Shown here piece after piece: positions 48,103-57,592 of a stretch of 64,000 bases of DNA. The position numbers were made by a program, and so were the translations under genes. The notes below the pieces were generated by a model that worked only from the letters and a program-made list of their open reading frames with translations, had not been told where the DNA came from and did not search any database. Numbering within the stretch: position 1 is the first letter of the stretch; the number at the start of each line of letters is the position of its first letter. The DNA is from Actinoplanes ianthinogenes (GTDB taxonomy: Bacteria > Actinomycetota > Actinomycetes > Mycobacteriales > Micromonosporaceae): the NCBI RefSeq assembly GCF_018324205.1, contig NZ_AP023356.1:3427501-3491500 (forward strand), given 5' to 3'.

Positions 48103-51100
48103 CTAGTCCTCCGTGTCGCGGTTCAGCCGCTGGCTGATCACCTGCGTGACGCCGGCCCGCATGGTCACGCCGTACAGCGCGTCCGCGACCTCCATCGTCC
48201 GCTTCTGGTGCGTGATGATCAGCAGCTGGCTCTTCTCCCGAAGTTGCTGGAAGAGCGTAATCAACCGGCCCAGGTTGACGTCGTCGAGGGCCGCCTCGAC
48301 CTCGTCCATGATGTAGAAGGGCGAGGGGCGGGCCCGGAAGATGGCGCAGAGCATGGCCACCGCGGTCAGCGAGCGCTCGCCGCCGGAGAGCAGCGACAGC
48401 CGCTTGATCTTCTTGCCCGGCGGGCGCGCCTCCACCTCGACGCCGGTGGTCAGCATGTCCTCCGGGTCGGTCAGCACCAGCCGGCCCTCGCCGCCCGGGA
48501 ACAGCACCTGGAAGACCTGCTGGAACTCGCGGGCGGTGTCCTCGAACGCCGAGGTGAACACCTCGAGGATCCGGTCGTCCACGTCCTTGACCACGGTGAG
48601 CAGGTCCTTGCGGGTGGCCTTGAGGTCCTCCAGCTGGTCGGAGAGGAACTTGTAGCGCTCCTCCAGCGCGGCGAACTCCTCCAGCGCCAGCGGGTTGACC
48701 TTGCCGAGCAGGGTCAGGTCCCGCTCCGCCTTGGCCGACCGCTTCTCCTGGGTGGGCCGGTGGAACGGCACCGGCTCCGGAACCGGCTTGCCGTCCTTCT
48801 CGGCCGCCGCGACCTCCGCCTGGGTCGGCGGCACCAGCTGCTCCGGGCCGTACTCGCTGATCAGCGTCTCGACGTCGAGCGAGAAGTCCTCGGCGGCCTT
48901 GGCCTCCAGCTGCTCGATGCGCATCCGCTGCTCGGCCCGGGCCATCTCGTCCCGGTGCACCTCGCTGGTCAGCCGCTCCAGCTCGGTGACCAGGCGTTTC
49001 GCGGTGGCCCGCACCTCCTGGAGCTCGGCCTCCCGGCTGGTCCGCTCCTGCGCGATCCGGTCGCGTTCCTCGGCCGCGGCGGCCACCGAGATCTGCACCC
49101 GGGCGAGCGCGGTGCTCGCGCCGGCCGCGACCGCGCGGGCGATCTCGGCGCCCCGGGCCCGCGCGGCCCGGCGGGCCGCGGCCCGCTCCCGGGCCTGCCG
49201 CTCCTGGTTGGCCTGGCGCATCAGCGAGTCGGCGCGGCCCGCGATGGAGGAGACCCGCTCCTCCGCGGTGCGCACGGCCAGCCGCACCTCCATCTCGTTC
49301 TGCCGGGCCTGCGGGACCAGCGCGGCCAGCCGGTCGCGCTCCTCGGTCGACGGCTCCTCGTCGATCGGGGTGTCCTCGGCCAGCCGCAGCCGCTCCTCCA
49401 GCTCCGCCACGCGGATCAGGTCGGCCTCGCGGGCCGCCTCGGCCTTCTGCCGGGAGGCGCCGAGCCGCTCGCTCTCCGCTTTCGCCGAGCGGGCCGCGGC
49501 GCCCAGCTCGGCCAGCCGGCGGGCGGCCGCGTTGCGCTCGCCCTCGGCGGCCCGTTTCGCCTGCGCGGCGACGGTCACCGCCTGCTTCAGCTCGGCGACC
49601 TGGGCGCGCGCCTCGGCGAGCTGCTCCTTGATCTCGGCGATCCGCTCCTCGGCGGCGGCCCGGCCGGCCTTCGCCTCGTCGACCGCCGCCTGCACCTCGA
49701 TGTAGCTGGTGGCTTTCGCCGAGCCGCCGGCCGCCGCGTACGTCCCGAGGACGTCGCCCTCCGGCGTCACCGCGCGCAGCTCGGCGTTCGACCCGACCAG
49801 CGCCACCGCCGCGGCCAGGTCAGGCACCAGCACCACGTCCCGCAACGCGCGGTTCAGCGCCGGCCGGATCTGCTCCGGGCAGTCGACCAGGTCGGGCGCC
49901 CAGAGCGCGCCCTCCGGCAGGCTCGGCCGCAGGGCGTCCAGCGACCCCCGCATGCCGGGCCCGGCCGGGGCCGCGATCACCAGCGAGGCCCGGCCCGCGT
50001 CGGCGATCTTCAGCGTACGGACGGCCTCCACCGCCTCGTCCAGGCTCGCGATCGCCACCGAGTCGGCCAGCGTGTCCAGCGCCGCGGAGAGCGCCGCCTC
50101 GTGCCCCGCGCGGACCGTCAGCATCGAGGCGAGGCTGCCCAGCATGCCCGGCACCTGGCCGGTCCGGGCCAGCAGCGCGCCCGCGCCGTCCTTGCGCTTG
50201 AGGCCCAGCGCCAGCGCCTCCTCGCGCGCCTTGAGGCTGGCCGCGTCCTTCTCCGCGGCGCGTTCCGCGTCGGAGAGCTCGCGGACCACGGCGGCGGCCT
50301 TGTCGTGCGCGGCGACCGCCTCGTCGTGCCGGGCGTCCAGCTCGGCGTTGTCCCGGTCGGCGTCCGACGACTCGGCGGAGACCACGTCCACCTCGGCCTG
50401 CGCCGCCTCGGCCCGCATCAGCGCGTCCTCGTGCGCGGCCGCCAGGCGCTCGATCTCCTCGGCGGCACTGCTGGTCCGGGCTCGCGCGGCGTTCACGTTG
50501 CCGGTCAGCTTGGCCAGGCCCTCGCGGCGGTCGGCGATCGCCTTGGCGGCCGCCCGCAGCTCACTCTCCGCGGCGGCCAGCTGGCGTTCCTGGTCTTGGC
50601 GGTGCTCGACCGCCTCGGCCAGCCGCATCTGGTCCTCGGTGAGCGCCTCGCGCAGCTCCTCCTCCTGCTCCCGGACCCGCTCGGCCTCGGCCTCGAGCAT
50701 CTCCGGGTCGCGGCCCGGGCGCTCGTCGTCCGGGGTGGCGGCCAGGTGCCGCAGCCGCTCGGTGGCCAGCTGCTCGGTGGAGCGGAAGCGTTCCTGCAGG
50801 GTGGAGAGCTTGTACCAGGTGTCCTGGGCGGCCTGGAGCAGCGGCGCGTCCTCGGCGTGCGCGAACTCCAGGTCCGCCAGCATCCGCTGGACCTCGCGGT
50901 TCTCCTCCTCGACCTCGCCGCGCCGGTCGCGCATCGCGGCCTCGTCGGCGATCTCCTTGTCCAGGGTGGTGCGCAGCGTGAACAGGTCGTCGGCGAGCAG
51001 CCGGAGCCGGGCGTCGCGCAGGTCGGCCTGGATGCCGGCGGCGCGCCGGGCCACCTCGGCCTGCCGGCCCAGTGGTTTGAGCTGGCGGCGCAGCTCGGCG

Positions 51101-51684
51101 GTCAGGTCGTTCAACCGGTTCAGGTTGACCTGCATCGCGTCGAGCTTGCGGACGGCCTTCTCTTTACGCTTGCGGTGCTTCAGGACACCGGCCGCCTCCT
51201 CGATGAACGAGCGGCGGTCCTCCGGCTTGGCGTGCAGCATCGCGTCCAGCCGGCCCTGGCCGACGATGATGTGCATCTCCCGGCCGATGCCGGAGTCGCT
51301 GAGCAGCTCCTGGATGTCGAGCAGGCGGCAGGAGTTGCCGTTGATCTCGTACTCACTGGCGCCGTCGCGGAACATCCGCCGCGTGATGGACACCTCGGTG
51401 TAGTCGATCGGCAGGGCACCGTCGTTGTTGTCGATGGTCAGCGTGACCTCGGCCCGGCCCAGCGGCGCGCGGCCCGAGGTGCCGGCGAAGATGACGTCCT
51501 CCATCTTGCCGCCACGCAGTGCCTTCGCACCCTGCTCGCCGAGCACCCAGGCGATGGCGTCGACGACGTTCGACTTGCCGGAACCGTTCGGCCCCACCAC
51601 ACAGGTGATGCCCGGTTCCAGCCGCAGCGTGGTGGCGGAGGCGAAGGACTTGAAGCCCTTGACCGTCAGGCTCTTGAGGTGCAC
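48103..51684 (-). CDS. smc: Chromosome segregation ATPase SMC
   Basis: A 1193-aa SMC protein. Walker A is VGPNGSGKSNVVDAIAWVLG near residue 30. Long coiled coils flank the hinge (about 500-650, PGMLGSLASMLTVRAGHEAA and further), and the C-terminal ABC signature LLSGGERSLTAVAMLCAIF is followed by Walker B FYIMDEVEAALDD. The N-terminus starts MHLKSLTVKGFKSFASATTL. Full length for the family. Upstream of it is a 420-bp gap with a terminator; downstream are the HAD gene and, farther on, ftsY. Confidence 0.98.
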   Translation of the reverse strand: MHLKSLTVKGFKSFASATTLRLEPGITCVVGPNGSGKSNVVDAIAWVLGEQGAKALRGGKMEDVIFAGTSGRAPLGRAEVTLTIDNNDGALPIDYTEVSITRRMFRDGASEYEINGNSCRLLDIQELLSDSGIGREMHIIVGQGRLDAMLHAKPEDRRSFIEEAAGVLKHRKRKEKAVRKLDAMQVNLNRLNDLTAELRRQLKPLGRQAEVARRAAGIQADLRDARLRLLADDLFTLRTTLDKEIADEAAMRDRRGEVEEENREVQRMLADLEFAHAEDAPLLQAAQDTWYKLSTLQERFRSTEQLATERLRHLAATPDDERPGRDPEMLEAEAERVREQEEELREALTEDQMRLAEAVEHRQDQERQLAAAESELRAAAKAIADRREGLAKLTGNVNAARARTSSAAEEIERLAAAHEDALMRAEAAQAEVDVVSAESSDADRDNAELDARHDEAVAAHDKAAAVVRELSDAERAAEKDAASLKAREEALALGLKRKDGAGALLARTGQVPGMLGSLASMLTVRAGHEAALSAALDTLADSVAIASLDEAVEAVRTLKIADAGRASLVIAAPAGPGMRGSLDALRPSLPEGALWAPDLVDCPEQIRPALNRALRDVVLVPDLAAAVALVGSNAELRAVTPEGDVLGTYAAAGGSAKATSYIEVQAAVDEAKAGRAAAEERIAEIKEQLAEARAQVAELKQAVTVAAQAKRAAEGERNAAARRLAELGAAARSAKAESERLGASRQKAEAAREADLIRVAELEERLRLAEDTPIDEEPSTEERDRLAALVPQARQNEMEVRLAVRTAEERVSSIAGRADSLMRQANQERQARERAAARRAARARGAEIARAVAAGASTALARVQISVAAAAEERDRIAQERTSREAELQEVRATAKRLVTELERLTSEVHRDEMARAEQRMRIEQLEAKAAEDFSLDVETLISEYGPEQLVPPTQAEVAAAEKDGKPVPEPVPFHRPTQEKRSAKAERDLTLLGKVNPLALEEFAALEERYKFLSDQLEDLKATRKDLLTVVKDVDDRILEVFTSAFEDTAREFQQVFQVLFPGGEGRLVLTDPEDMLTTGVEVEARPPGKKIKRLSLLSGGERSLTAVAMLCAIFRARPSPFYIMDEVEAALDDVNLGRLITLFQQLREKSQLLIITHQKRTMEVADALYGVTMRAGVTQVISQRLNRDTED

Positions 51685-51984
51685 GGATCTCCGGAAGGTC
51701 TGATCGGCGGTGGTCTGCTGGGTGGCAGGCTACCCGCATGGGTCAGCCAGGGCAGCGTTACGCCGCGCCCGGGCCGCCCTCCACAGCCGGAATATCCGCC
51801 TTCTCCAGGCGACAACACCGCGCCGATCGGGATCCGTCGCCAGTTGGATCCGCGCCGCGTTCCTGCCGTCGCCCACTCGCCCGGTCACCGGGTGCGTCGG
51901 CCGCCGCCCGGGACCATGCCCTTCGTGTGCCCGGCGCATCCCCGTCCTGCGGGGCGGTAAACCTGCCAGCCATGCCGAAGCCGG
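51685..51984. other. Non-coding interval upstream of smc
   Basis: No convincing gene. It must hold the smc promoter, since the next gene on the same strand, at 52102, is followed by a strong terminator. Several overlapping open frames occur here on both strands, but none resembles a protein and they are consistent with the GC-rich background. Confidence 0.5.
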
Positions 51985-52030
51985 ACAAAAAACTGCGCGC
52001 CGCCACGGATGTGGAGGCGCGCTTTTCTTT
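51985..52030. terminator. Bidirectional intrinsic terminator downstream of the coiled-coil gene
   Basis: A GC-rich hairpin (GCGCGCC ... GGCGCGC, about 51994-52022) is bordered by AAAAAA on the left (TTTTTT when read leftward) and TTTTCTTT on the right. On the minus strand it follows the coiled-coil gene that ends at 52102; on the plus strand it could stop antisense reading into that gene. Confidence 0.75.
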
Positions 52031-52101
52031 GGTGCGTTGTGGTGCGAGGGGGGATAACGCCGGTCAGCCACCCCGCAGCGACATCCCGGCGTCGATCGGG
52101 C

Positions 52102-52296
52102 TCAGGTCAGGGCCGGCTCGCTCAGCCGCAGAATGTCGTCCGCTTCCGCGGCGGCTGCCGCCAGACGATCATTCTCCGCCCGGAGGCGGGTGACCTCGAA
52201 CTCCAAGCTCTGCACCCGGGAACGCAGTCGGGTGACCTCGTCGAGCAGGCGCCGATCGGGCGCCGCACCTACGTGGCCGTAGAGGGCCTTCGCCAT
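52102..52296 (-). CDS. Small coiled-coil protein
   Basis: A 64-aa protein, MAKALYGHVGAAPDRRLLDE followed by a leucine-zipper-like heptad segment (TRLRSRVQSLEFEVTRLRAE). Similar short coiled-coil proteins are common in actinobacteria but no function is established here. It begins with ATG 52296 preceded by AAGGAGT (on the minus strand). It is a free-standing gene between smc and the exopolysaccharide operon. Confidence 0.75.
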   Translation of the reverse strand: MAKALYGHVGAAPDRRLLDEVTRLRSRVQSLEFEVTRLRAENDRLAAAAAEADDILRLSEPALT

Positions 52297-52829
52297 CGTG
52301 ACTCCTTGTGACGCGGTGCGTCTCGTATGTGTTTTCTTCGCCGGAAACGGCCGGCCAACGTGCGCCCAGCGCGCGCGAACTGACGCACCAAAGGCTCACG
52401 GGCACGCGTGAACACAGAATTCCGCCACTGGAGCAACGGAACTCACTTAGGTGCAGATGCTCAAGCCACGAAGGGAGCCGGGGCATGAGTGGGCGCGACT
52501 GGCGACATCTCCATAGTCCGCCGATACCCATGCTCCGTCAAGCCGAGCGCACGCAGCGGCACGGCCGACGTCAGTGAATCACGCCACCAAGGAGTGCTGA
52601 ACTGCGATTATGCACGCTCCCGGCGGTTTGGCGATCTCCTCGACGCCACTCGATCAATTCACTGGACGAAGTTCGATCAACACCCTACGCACGGACACCG
52701 CCCGGGGGCCACTGATTTGATCAAGAAGATCATCGGCTCCGCGTGGCGAAGGACAGCAGGCAATGCCCACCGCCGGGGGTCCGGCAAACCAGAACGTCCG
52801 TCACGAACACTTGCCGAACACCATCTCCT
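52297..52829. other. Gene-free interval with lower GC content
   Basis: A gap of about 530 bp with visibly more A and T than its surroundings. It holds the divergent promoters of the coiled-coil gene and the exopolysaccharide operon. The frames in it, such as one at 52489-52866, read as random sequence and are rejected. No repeat or RNA gene was recognised. Confidence 0.5.
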
Positions 52830-52873
52830 TTCGGGCAAATTCGGGCAAACCTGTGCGACAAATTAGGGCAAAG
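52830..52873 (+). promoter_or_regulatory. Direct-repeat motif upstream of the GT4 gene
   Basis: TTCGGGCAAA occurs twice in immediate tandem (52830-52839 and 52840-52849), and a related ATTAGGGCAAAG follows at 52862-52873. The location 70-110 bp before the glycosyltransferase start suggests an operator for a regulator, but no known consensus matches. Confidence 0.4.
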
Positions 52874-52941
52874 GGTGCTTATTTCTGTCGCCTAGCTGAC
52901 ATGACTTGCTAGCCCGGGGTCCTTCTGTCGTTGCCTCCAGC

Positions 52942-54450
52942 GTGAATCCGACCCCGTCGCGCGAGCGCATCTGTCTGCTCACCGGCGGCGGGTACCCGTA
53001 CCGCCGGGACGCCCTCGGAGGTTGGTGCCGGTCGCTCGTCGAGGGCTTGCACCGGTTCCGCTTCGAGCTGCTCACCGTCACGGACCGGGAACTGCCGTCC
53101 GCGCCCGCGTACCCGCTTCCGTTCAATGTCGGCTCGGCGCGCGTCGTCGCGCTCGGCCGCGAACCGGCCCGCTCCGAGCGGCGCCGCGCCCAGCTCCCGG
53201 ACGGGGCCGCCGACGCGGTCGGCCGGTTCTGCCGGGGGCTGCTCGACGAGACCGCCACCGAGGAGTTCACCGACGGGCTGCGGTGGATCGCCGAGCTGGC
53301 CGGGAACCGGCCCAGCCCGCTGACCCGGCTGCCGCTCGCCGACCGGCTGCTCGACGCCTGGCGGGGGCGGGCGGAGGGCGTACCGGAGAATCCACCGCTG
53401 CCCAAGCTCAGCGTGCGTGACGCGCGGACCGCGGCCACCCTGTTGCGGCACGCCATGCGTGCCCTCGCCGTGCCGGTCCCGGACGCGGACCTGGTGCACT
53501 GCGTGGGCGGCACCACCCCGCTGCTGGCCGCGCTCGCCGGGCGGTGGCGCAGCGGCACCCCGCTGCTGCTCACCGAGGCGCGCACGCCGGTCACCCGGCA
53601 GCGGCCGGCCGAGGAGCGGCTCTCGCCCGCGGTCCGGCTGATCCTGCGGCGGTTCCGGGGCGCGGTGGCGCGGACCGGGTACGCCGAGGCGGAGCTGATC
53701 GCGCCGCTGAGCGCCTACCACCACGACTGGGCGCTGGACCACGGCGCGGAGCCGACCCGGCTGGTCCGGGTGCCGGCCGGGGTGGACCCGAAGGAGTACC
53801 CGGGCGCCGCCGAGCTGGACGCGCCGCCGACCGTGGTGTGGGCCGGCAGCGGTGGACCGGACAGCGGGCTGACTCTGGTGCTGGACGCGTTCACCGAGGT
53901 CGCGGCGGCGCTGCCGGGGGCGGTGCTGCACCTGGTCGGGGTCACCGCGAAACACGAGGAGCACTGCGCCGACCAGATCGAGCGGACCGGGCTGGGACGC
54001 GCGGTACGCCTGCACCCGCTGCCCGCCGACCCGCGGGAACGGTTCACCGTCGGGCAGGTGGTGGCGCACGTGCCGGGGCCGGCCGACCCGCCGTACCGGC
54101 TGGTCGAGGCGATGATGTCGGGCCGCCCGGTGGTGGCCGTGGACATCGGCCCGGCCGGCGAGACGCTCGGCGACACCGGCGTCGTGGTGCCCGCCGACGA
54201 CCCCTCCGAGCTGGCCATCGCGATCGTCGGCCTGCTCCGGGACACCCCGCGCCGGCGGGCGCTGGGCGACGCGGCCCGGCAGCGTGCGCTCAGCCACTTC
54301 ACCGTCGACCGGGTGGTGCGGGTCTACGGCGCCCTCTACACCGACCTGGCCGCGCCGCCGCCGGCGCCGGCCTTCGAACTGGCGCTCGCCGTGCCGGCGC
54401 CGCGTACTCCGACGCCGGCCACGCTGCGCTGGCTGACCAGGGAGGACTGA
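52942..54450 (+). CDS. PelF-like (DUF3492) family 4 glycosyltransferase
   Basis: A 502-aa GT4 enzyme. It begins VNPTPSRERICLLTGGGYPY, then RRDALGGWCRSLVEGLHRFR, which matches the PelF/DUF3492 opening. The C-terminal half has the GT4 nucleotide-binding features RLVRVPAGVDPKEYPGAAEL, DSGLTLVLDAFTEVAAALPG and YRLVEAMMSGRPVVAVDIGP. PelF builds a cationic exopolysaccharide from UDP-GlcNAc or UDP-GalNAc. GTG 52942 is chosen because it starts the conserved block; a TTG at 52906 would be 12 codons longer. The next gene starts one base after the stop. Confidence 0.82.
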   Translation: MNPTPSRERICLLTGGGYPYRRDALGGWCRSLVEGLHRFRFELLTVTDRELPSAPAYPLPFNVGSARVVALGREPARSERRRAQLPDGAADAVGRFCRGLLDETATEEFTDGLRWIAELAGNRPSPLTRLPLADRLLDAWRGRAEGVPENPPLPKLSVRDARTAATLLRHAMRALAVPVPDADLVHCVGGTTPLLAALAGRWRSGTPLLLTEARTPVTRQRPAEERLSPAVRLILRRFRGAVARTGYAEAELIAPLSAYHHDWALDHGAEPTRLVRVPAGVDPKEYPGAAELDAPPTVVWAGSGGPDSGLTLVLDAFTEVAAALPGAVLHLVGVTAKHEEHCADQIERTGLGRAVRLHPLPADPRERFTVGQVVAHVPGPADPPYRLVEAMMSGRPVVAVDIGPAGETLGDTGVVVPADDPSELAIAIVGLLRDTPRRRALGDAARQRALSHFTVDRVVRVYGALYTDLAAPPPAPAFELALAVPAPRTPTPATLRWLTRED

Positions 54451-54451
54451 A

Positions 54452-57400
54452 ATGACGATCACTCCCCCGCGCGGGACCTCCGGGACCTCGCGCACGGCGG
54501 CGCGCAACCGGCGGCGCCGCCCGCAGACACCGGGCGAGCCGCGGCACGCGGCGAACAGCGGGCCGGGTTTCGACGAGGCCCCGGCGCCGCGGCGGCGGCC
54601 CGCCCCGGATCCGGGTGGGGCCGGGTTGGGCGCTCGACTGTACGAGGTCATGTCGGACTCCGAGCGGGAGACGGCGGTGGCCGAGACGCTGCTGTTCGTG
54701 CGGCCCGACTTCGGGGACGAGCCGGCCGCCGGTCACGAGGCAGCACCCGCCCACGCGGCCCCGGAGCCGGCCGGGCCGGCCCATGCCGCGCTCGAGACGG
54801 CCGGGCCGGCCCACGCGGCGTTTGAGATGGCCGCACCGGCGCACGCGGCGCTCGACACCGCCGCACCGGCCCACGCAGCACCCGAAACGGCCGCGCCGGC
54901 CCACGCGGCGTTCGAGATGGCCACACCGGCGCACGCGGCGTTTGAGATGGCCGCGCCGGCGCACGCGGCCCACGACATCGCCGCGCCGGCGCACGCCGCG
55001 GCCGAGACACATCTCTTTCCGCGGATCTCGCTGACCGAGGCGGAACTGGCGAGCGCGGACCTGCCCGGCACCGGTCCGATCGCCGAGCCGGGGTTCGGCA
55101 CGGAGACGGTGACGTTCGAGCGACCGGCCGACCTGGCACCCGTCGGCGAGACCATCCTCTTCACCCGGCCCGCGGACTGGGAGACAGCGGCGGTGCGCGA
55201 CCGGGCGGTCGGGACCGGGGCGGACATGACCCCACCGGCCCGGACCGGCTCCGGTGCGGTGCGGCGTGAGGTCAGCCCGATGACCGAGACGTTCCTGTTC
55301 GGGGCGCCGGTGCGGCACGCGCAGGAGCCTCGGTCGCCGATCGACGGGACGGCGGAGACGCTGCTGTTCGCGGGGCTGTCCCGGGCGCTGGCCGTCCAGC
55401 TGGGCGAGGAACCGGGCGCGGTGGAAACGGGCACCGGTGTGGAACCGGCGTCCCTGCCCCTGGCGGACGCCGAGGCCGCGGTGGCGCAGCCGGACTGGGC
55501 GGACGCGGTCGCGCCGGTGAACGGGGATCCGGTGCACGCGGCGGTGGCCGCTTCGCCCGGGTGGGACCAGGACGCTGCTCCGGCGGCAGCCCCGGACTGG
55601 GACGCGGATCATCCGGGTGCGGCTGCGGCACTGGACTGGGAACACGCCGCCGCTCCGGCGGCAGCCCCGGACTGGGACGCGGATCATCCGGGTGCGGCTG
55701 CGGCACTGGACTGGGACCAGGACCACGCCGCCACGGCGGCGCCGGAAGACTGGGAGCAGGACGACGCTGCGGCGGCATCGCGTGACTGGGACGCGGCGCA
55801 GCCGGCTTCGGGCGCGTCGGCGGGCTGGGAACAGAACCACGCGAGTGCTCCGGCGTACCAAAACAGCGCGGGCATCGCGCCGCGCGGACCGAGACGTCGG
55901 CGGCGGTCCTGGGCCGAGCTGGATCGGAAGGCGGCGGAGCCGCGGCCGACCGGGGAGGACGTGCGCGACCTGGCCGCGCACGCCTCGCTCGACTTCACCG
56001 GGTCGAGGGAGTGCACCGAACCGGAAGAGTTCGGCGGGCCGACGGAATACGCCGGACCGGAGGAGTTCGGCGGGCCGGCCGCTTTCAGCGAACCGGCGGC
56101 ATTCGGCGAACCAGAAAATTTCGCAGGACCGGAGGAGTTTGCGGGACCGGAGGAATTCGGGGAGCCGGAGGACTTCGCGGGACCGGGGCCGTTCGGCGAG
56201 CCGGAAGACTTCGACGGACCGGAGGAGCTGGGCGCCGGGCTCGGGACCGACGGCTCCGGCGAGCTGAGCCCGGCGCGCCTGGCCAAGGCCGCGGCCGCCG
56301 ACGCCGCCTGGCGGGCCTTCGCCGAGGGCGAGCGGGAGACCGAGATCCGCACCGGCCGCCGAGCCAAGAGCCGGTGGCTGAGCACCCTCACCGGCACCCG
56401 CACCAGCGGTGACCACGACGCGCTGAAACGGCCCTTCTTCCTCTGGCCGGTGCTCCTTCGCTGCTTGCTCTACCTCGGGCCGCTCAGCGTGGCCGTCGCC
56501 GGGGTCGGCGCGCTCGGCCGGGTCGCCTGGCCGGTGCCGGCCGTCACGCTGCTGCTCGGCTGGGCCGCGGCGCAGGCGCTGACCAGCGTCGGCGTCACGG
56601 TGGCGCGGCGGGCCGGTGCGGAGGCCGCGGTTCGTCTGGTCGGGGCCGGGTTCCTGGCGGTGACCGGGGTGTGGTGCGCGCTCGTCTGGATCGCGCCGGC
56701 CGCGCTGCTCGGGCCGGACCGGCTGCTGGCCGCCTCGGTCGGGGCGGGTGGGCTGGCCACCCTGGCCACGGTGACCGCGGCGCTGGTGACCCGTTCGGAG
56801 TTCGCGGTGATCCGCTGGTACCTGCCCTGCTGGCTGCTGGCCGGCCTGGCGCTGGCAGCGGCCGGTGGGGTCGGCTGGGCCGGCTGGGTGCCGGTGGAGA
56901 CGCTGCTGCCGGCGGCGATCGTGGCGGTGCTGGTGCGGGCGTTCCGGCCGGCCGTGCTGCTCGGGCGGGAGTGCCGGATCCCCCGGCTCAGCCCGGTGGA
57001 ACGCCGGCGCGGGCTGGCGTACTCGGTCGTCGGCGCCTCCCAGGCGATCTCCGTGGCGCTGCTCTGGCAGGCCGGTCCCGCGGTCACCCCCTCGCCCGCC
57101 GCGCTGCCGCTGCTGCTCGCGGTGCCGATGCTGGAGGCGCTGATCGGCTGGCACACCGACCGGATCGACGCCGGGCTGGACTCCGCGGAGAGCGCCGCCG
57201 ATCTGGACCGGCACGTCCGCAACGTCACGGTGATCACGCTGGCCGGCCTGATGCCGCCGCTGGCCGCCGGTGGGGCGCTGGCGCTGGCCGCGTACCGGCT
57301 GCCCGGTGGGCTGTCCAGCCTGCACGGCGCGCAGGGCGCGGTGCTGGCGCTGGCCGCCGGGACGCTGCTCGGCGGGGTCTTCGCGATCACCTTCCTGCTG

Positions 57401-57592
57401 GCCGCGCGGGCCCGGATCGGGTTCGCCGCCACGCTGGCCACCGCGCCGCCGCTGGCCACCCTGGCCCTGCCCCTGCTTCCCCAACCGGCCGCCGGGCCGC
57501 TGCCGGTCGCCGTCGCCGTGCTCGCCGCGACGCACGTGGCCGGCCTGCTCATCGTCGCCCTGACCGCCGCCGATCTTCGGAGGACCTCGTGA
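54452..57592 (+). CDS. Large membrane protein with repeat-rich N-terminus, PelG-like position
   Basis: A 1046-aa protein in two parts. Residues 1-660 are low-complexity and probably disordered. They hold nine PAHAA decapeptides (99-183), six ETxxF motifs (see findings), a Trp/Asp-rich part (371-460) and an acidic EEFGGP-type repeat (523-593). Residues 661-1046 form about eleven or twelve membrane helices, for example FLWPVLLRCLLYLGPLSVAV and GGVFAITFLLAARARIGFAA. Pel clusters have a multi-pass PelG after PelF, and this gene is in that place, but the sequence similarity cannot be checked here. It is coupled by GTGA overlap to the next gene. Confidence 0.7.
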   Translation: MTITPPRGTSGTSRTAARNRRRRPQTPGEPRHAANSGPGFDEAPAPRRRPAPDPGGAGLGARLYEVMSDSERETAVAETLLFVRPDFGDEPAAGHEAAPAHAAPEPAGPAHAALETAGPAHAAFEMAAPAHAALDTAAPAHAAPETAAPAHAAFEMATPAHAAFEMAAPAHAAHDIAAPAHAAAETHLFPRISLTEAELASADLPGTGPIAEPGFGTETVTFERPADLAPVGETILFTRPADWETAAVRDRAVGTGADMTPPARTGSGAVRREVSPMTETFLFGAPVRHAQEPRSPIDGTAETLLFAGLSRALAVQLGEEPGAVETGTGVEPASLPLADAEAAVAQPDWADAVAPVNGDPVHAAVAASPGWDQDAAPAAAPDWDADHPGAAAALDWEHAAAPAAAPDWDADHPGAAAALDWDQDHAATAAPEDWEQDDAAAASRDWDAAQPASGASAGWEQNHASAPAYQNSAGIAPRGPRRRRRSWAELDRKAAEPRPTGEDVRDLAAHASLDFTGSRECTEPEEFGGPTEYAGPEEFGGPAAFSEPAAFGEPENFAGPEEFAGPEEFGEPEDFAGPGPFGEPEDFDGPEELGAGLGTDGSGELSPARLAKAAAADAAWRAFAEGERETEIRTGRRAKSRWLSTLTGTRTSGDHDALKRPFFLWPVLLRCLLYLGPLSVAVAGVGALGRVAWPVPAVTLLLGWAAAQALTSVGVTVARRAGAEAAVRLVGAGFLAVTGVWCALVWIAPAALLGPDRLLAASVGAGGLATLATVTAALVTRSEFAVIRWYLPCWLLAGLALAAAGGVGWAGWVPVETLLPAAIVAVLVRAFRPAVLLGRECRIPRLSPVERRRGLAYSVVGASQAISVALLWQAGPAVTPSPAALPLLLAVPMLEALIGWHTDRIDAGLDSAESAADLDRHVRNVTVITLAGLMPPLAAGGALALAAYRLPGGLSSLHGAQGAVLALAAGTLLGGVFAITFLLAARARIGFAATLATAPPLATLALPLLPQPAAGPLPVAVAVLAATHVAGLLIVALTAADLRRTS

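Noticed and set aside
48067-51960. Long plus-strand frame (1297 aa) opposite smc
   Set aside because: Fully antisense to smc, which has all SMC motifs. In GC-rich DNA the third-position bias opens long frames on the other strand.
52489-52866. Plus-strand frame of 125 aa in the low-GC gap
   Set aside because: No typical start signal, random composition, and it runs through the direct-repeat motif and likely promoter.
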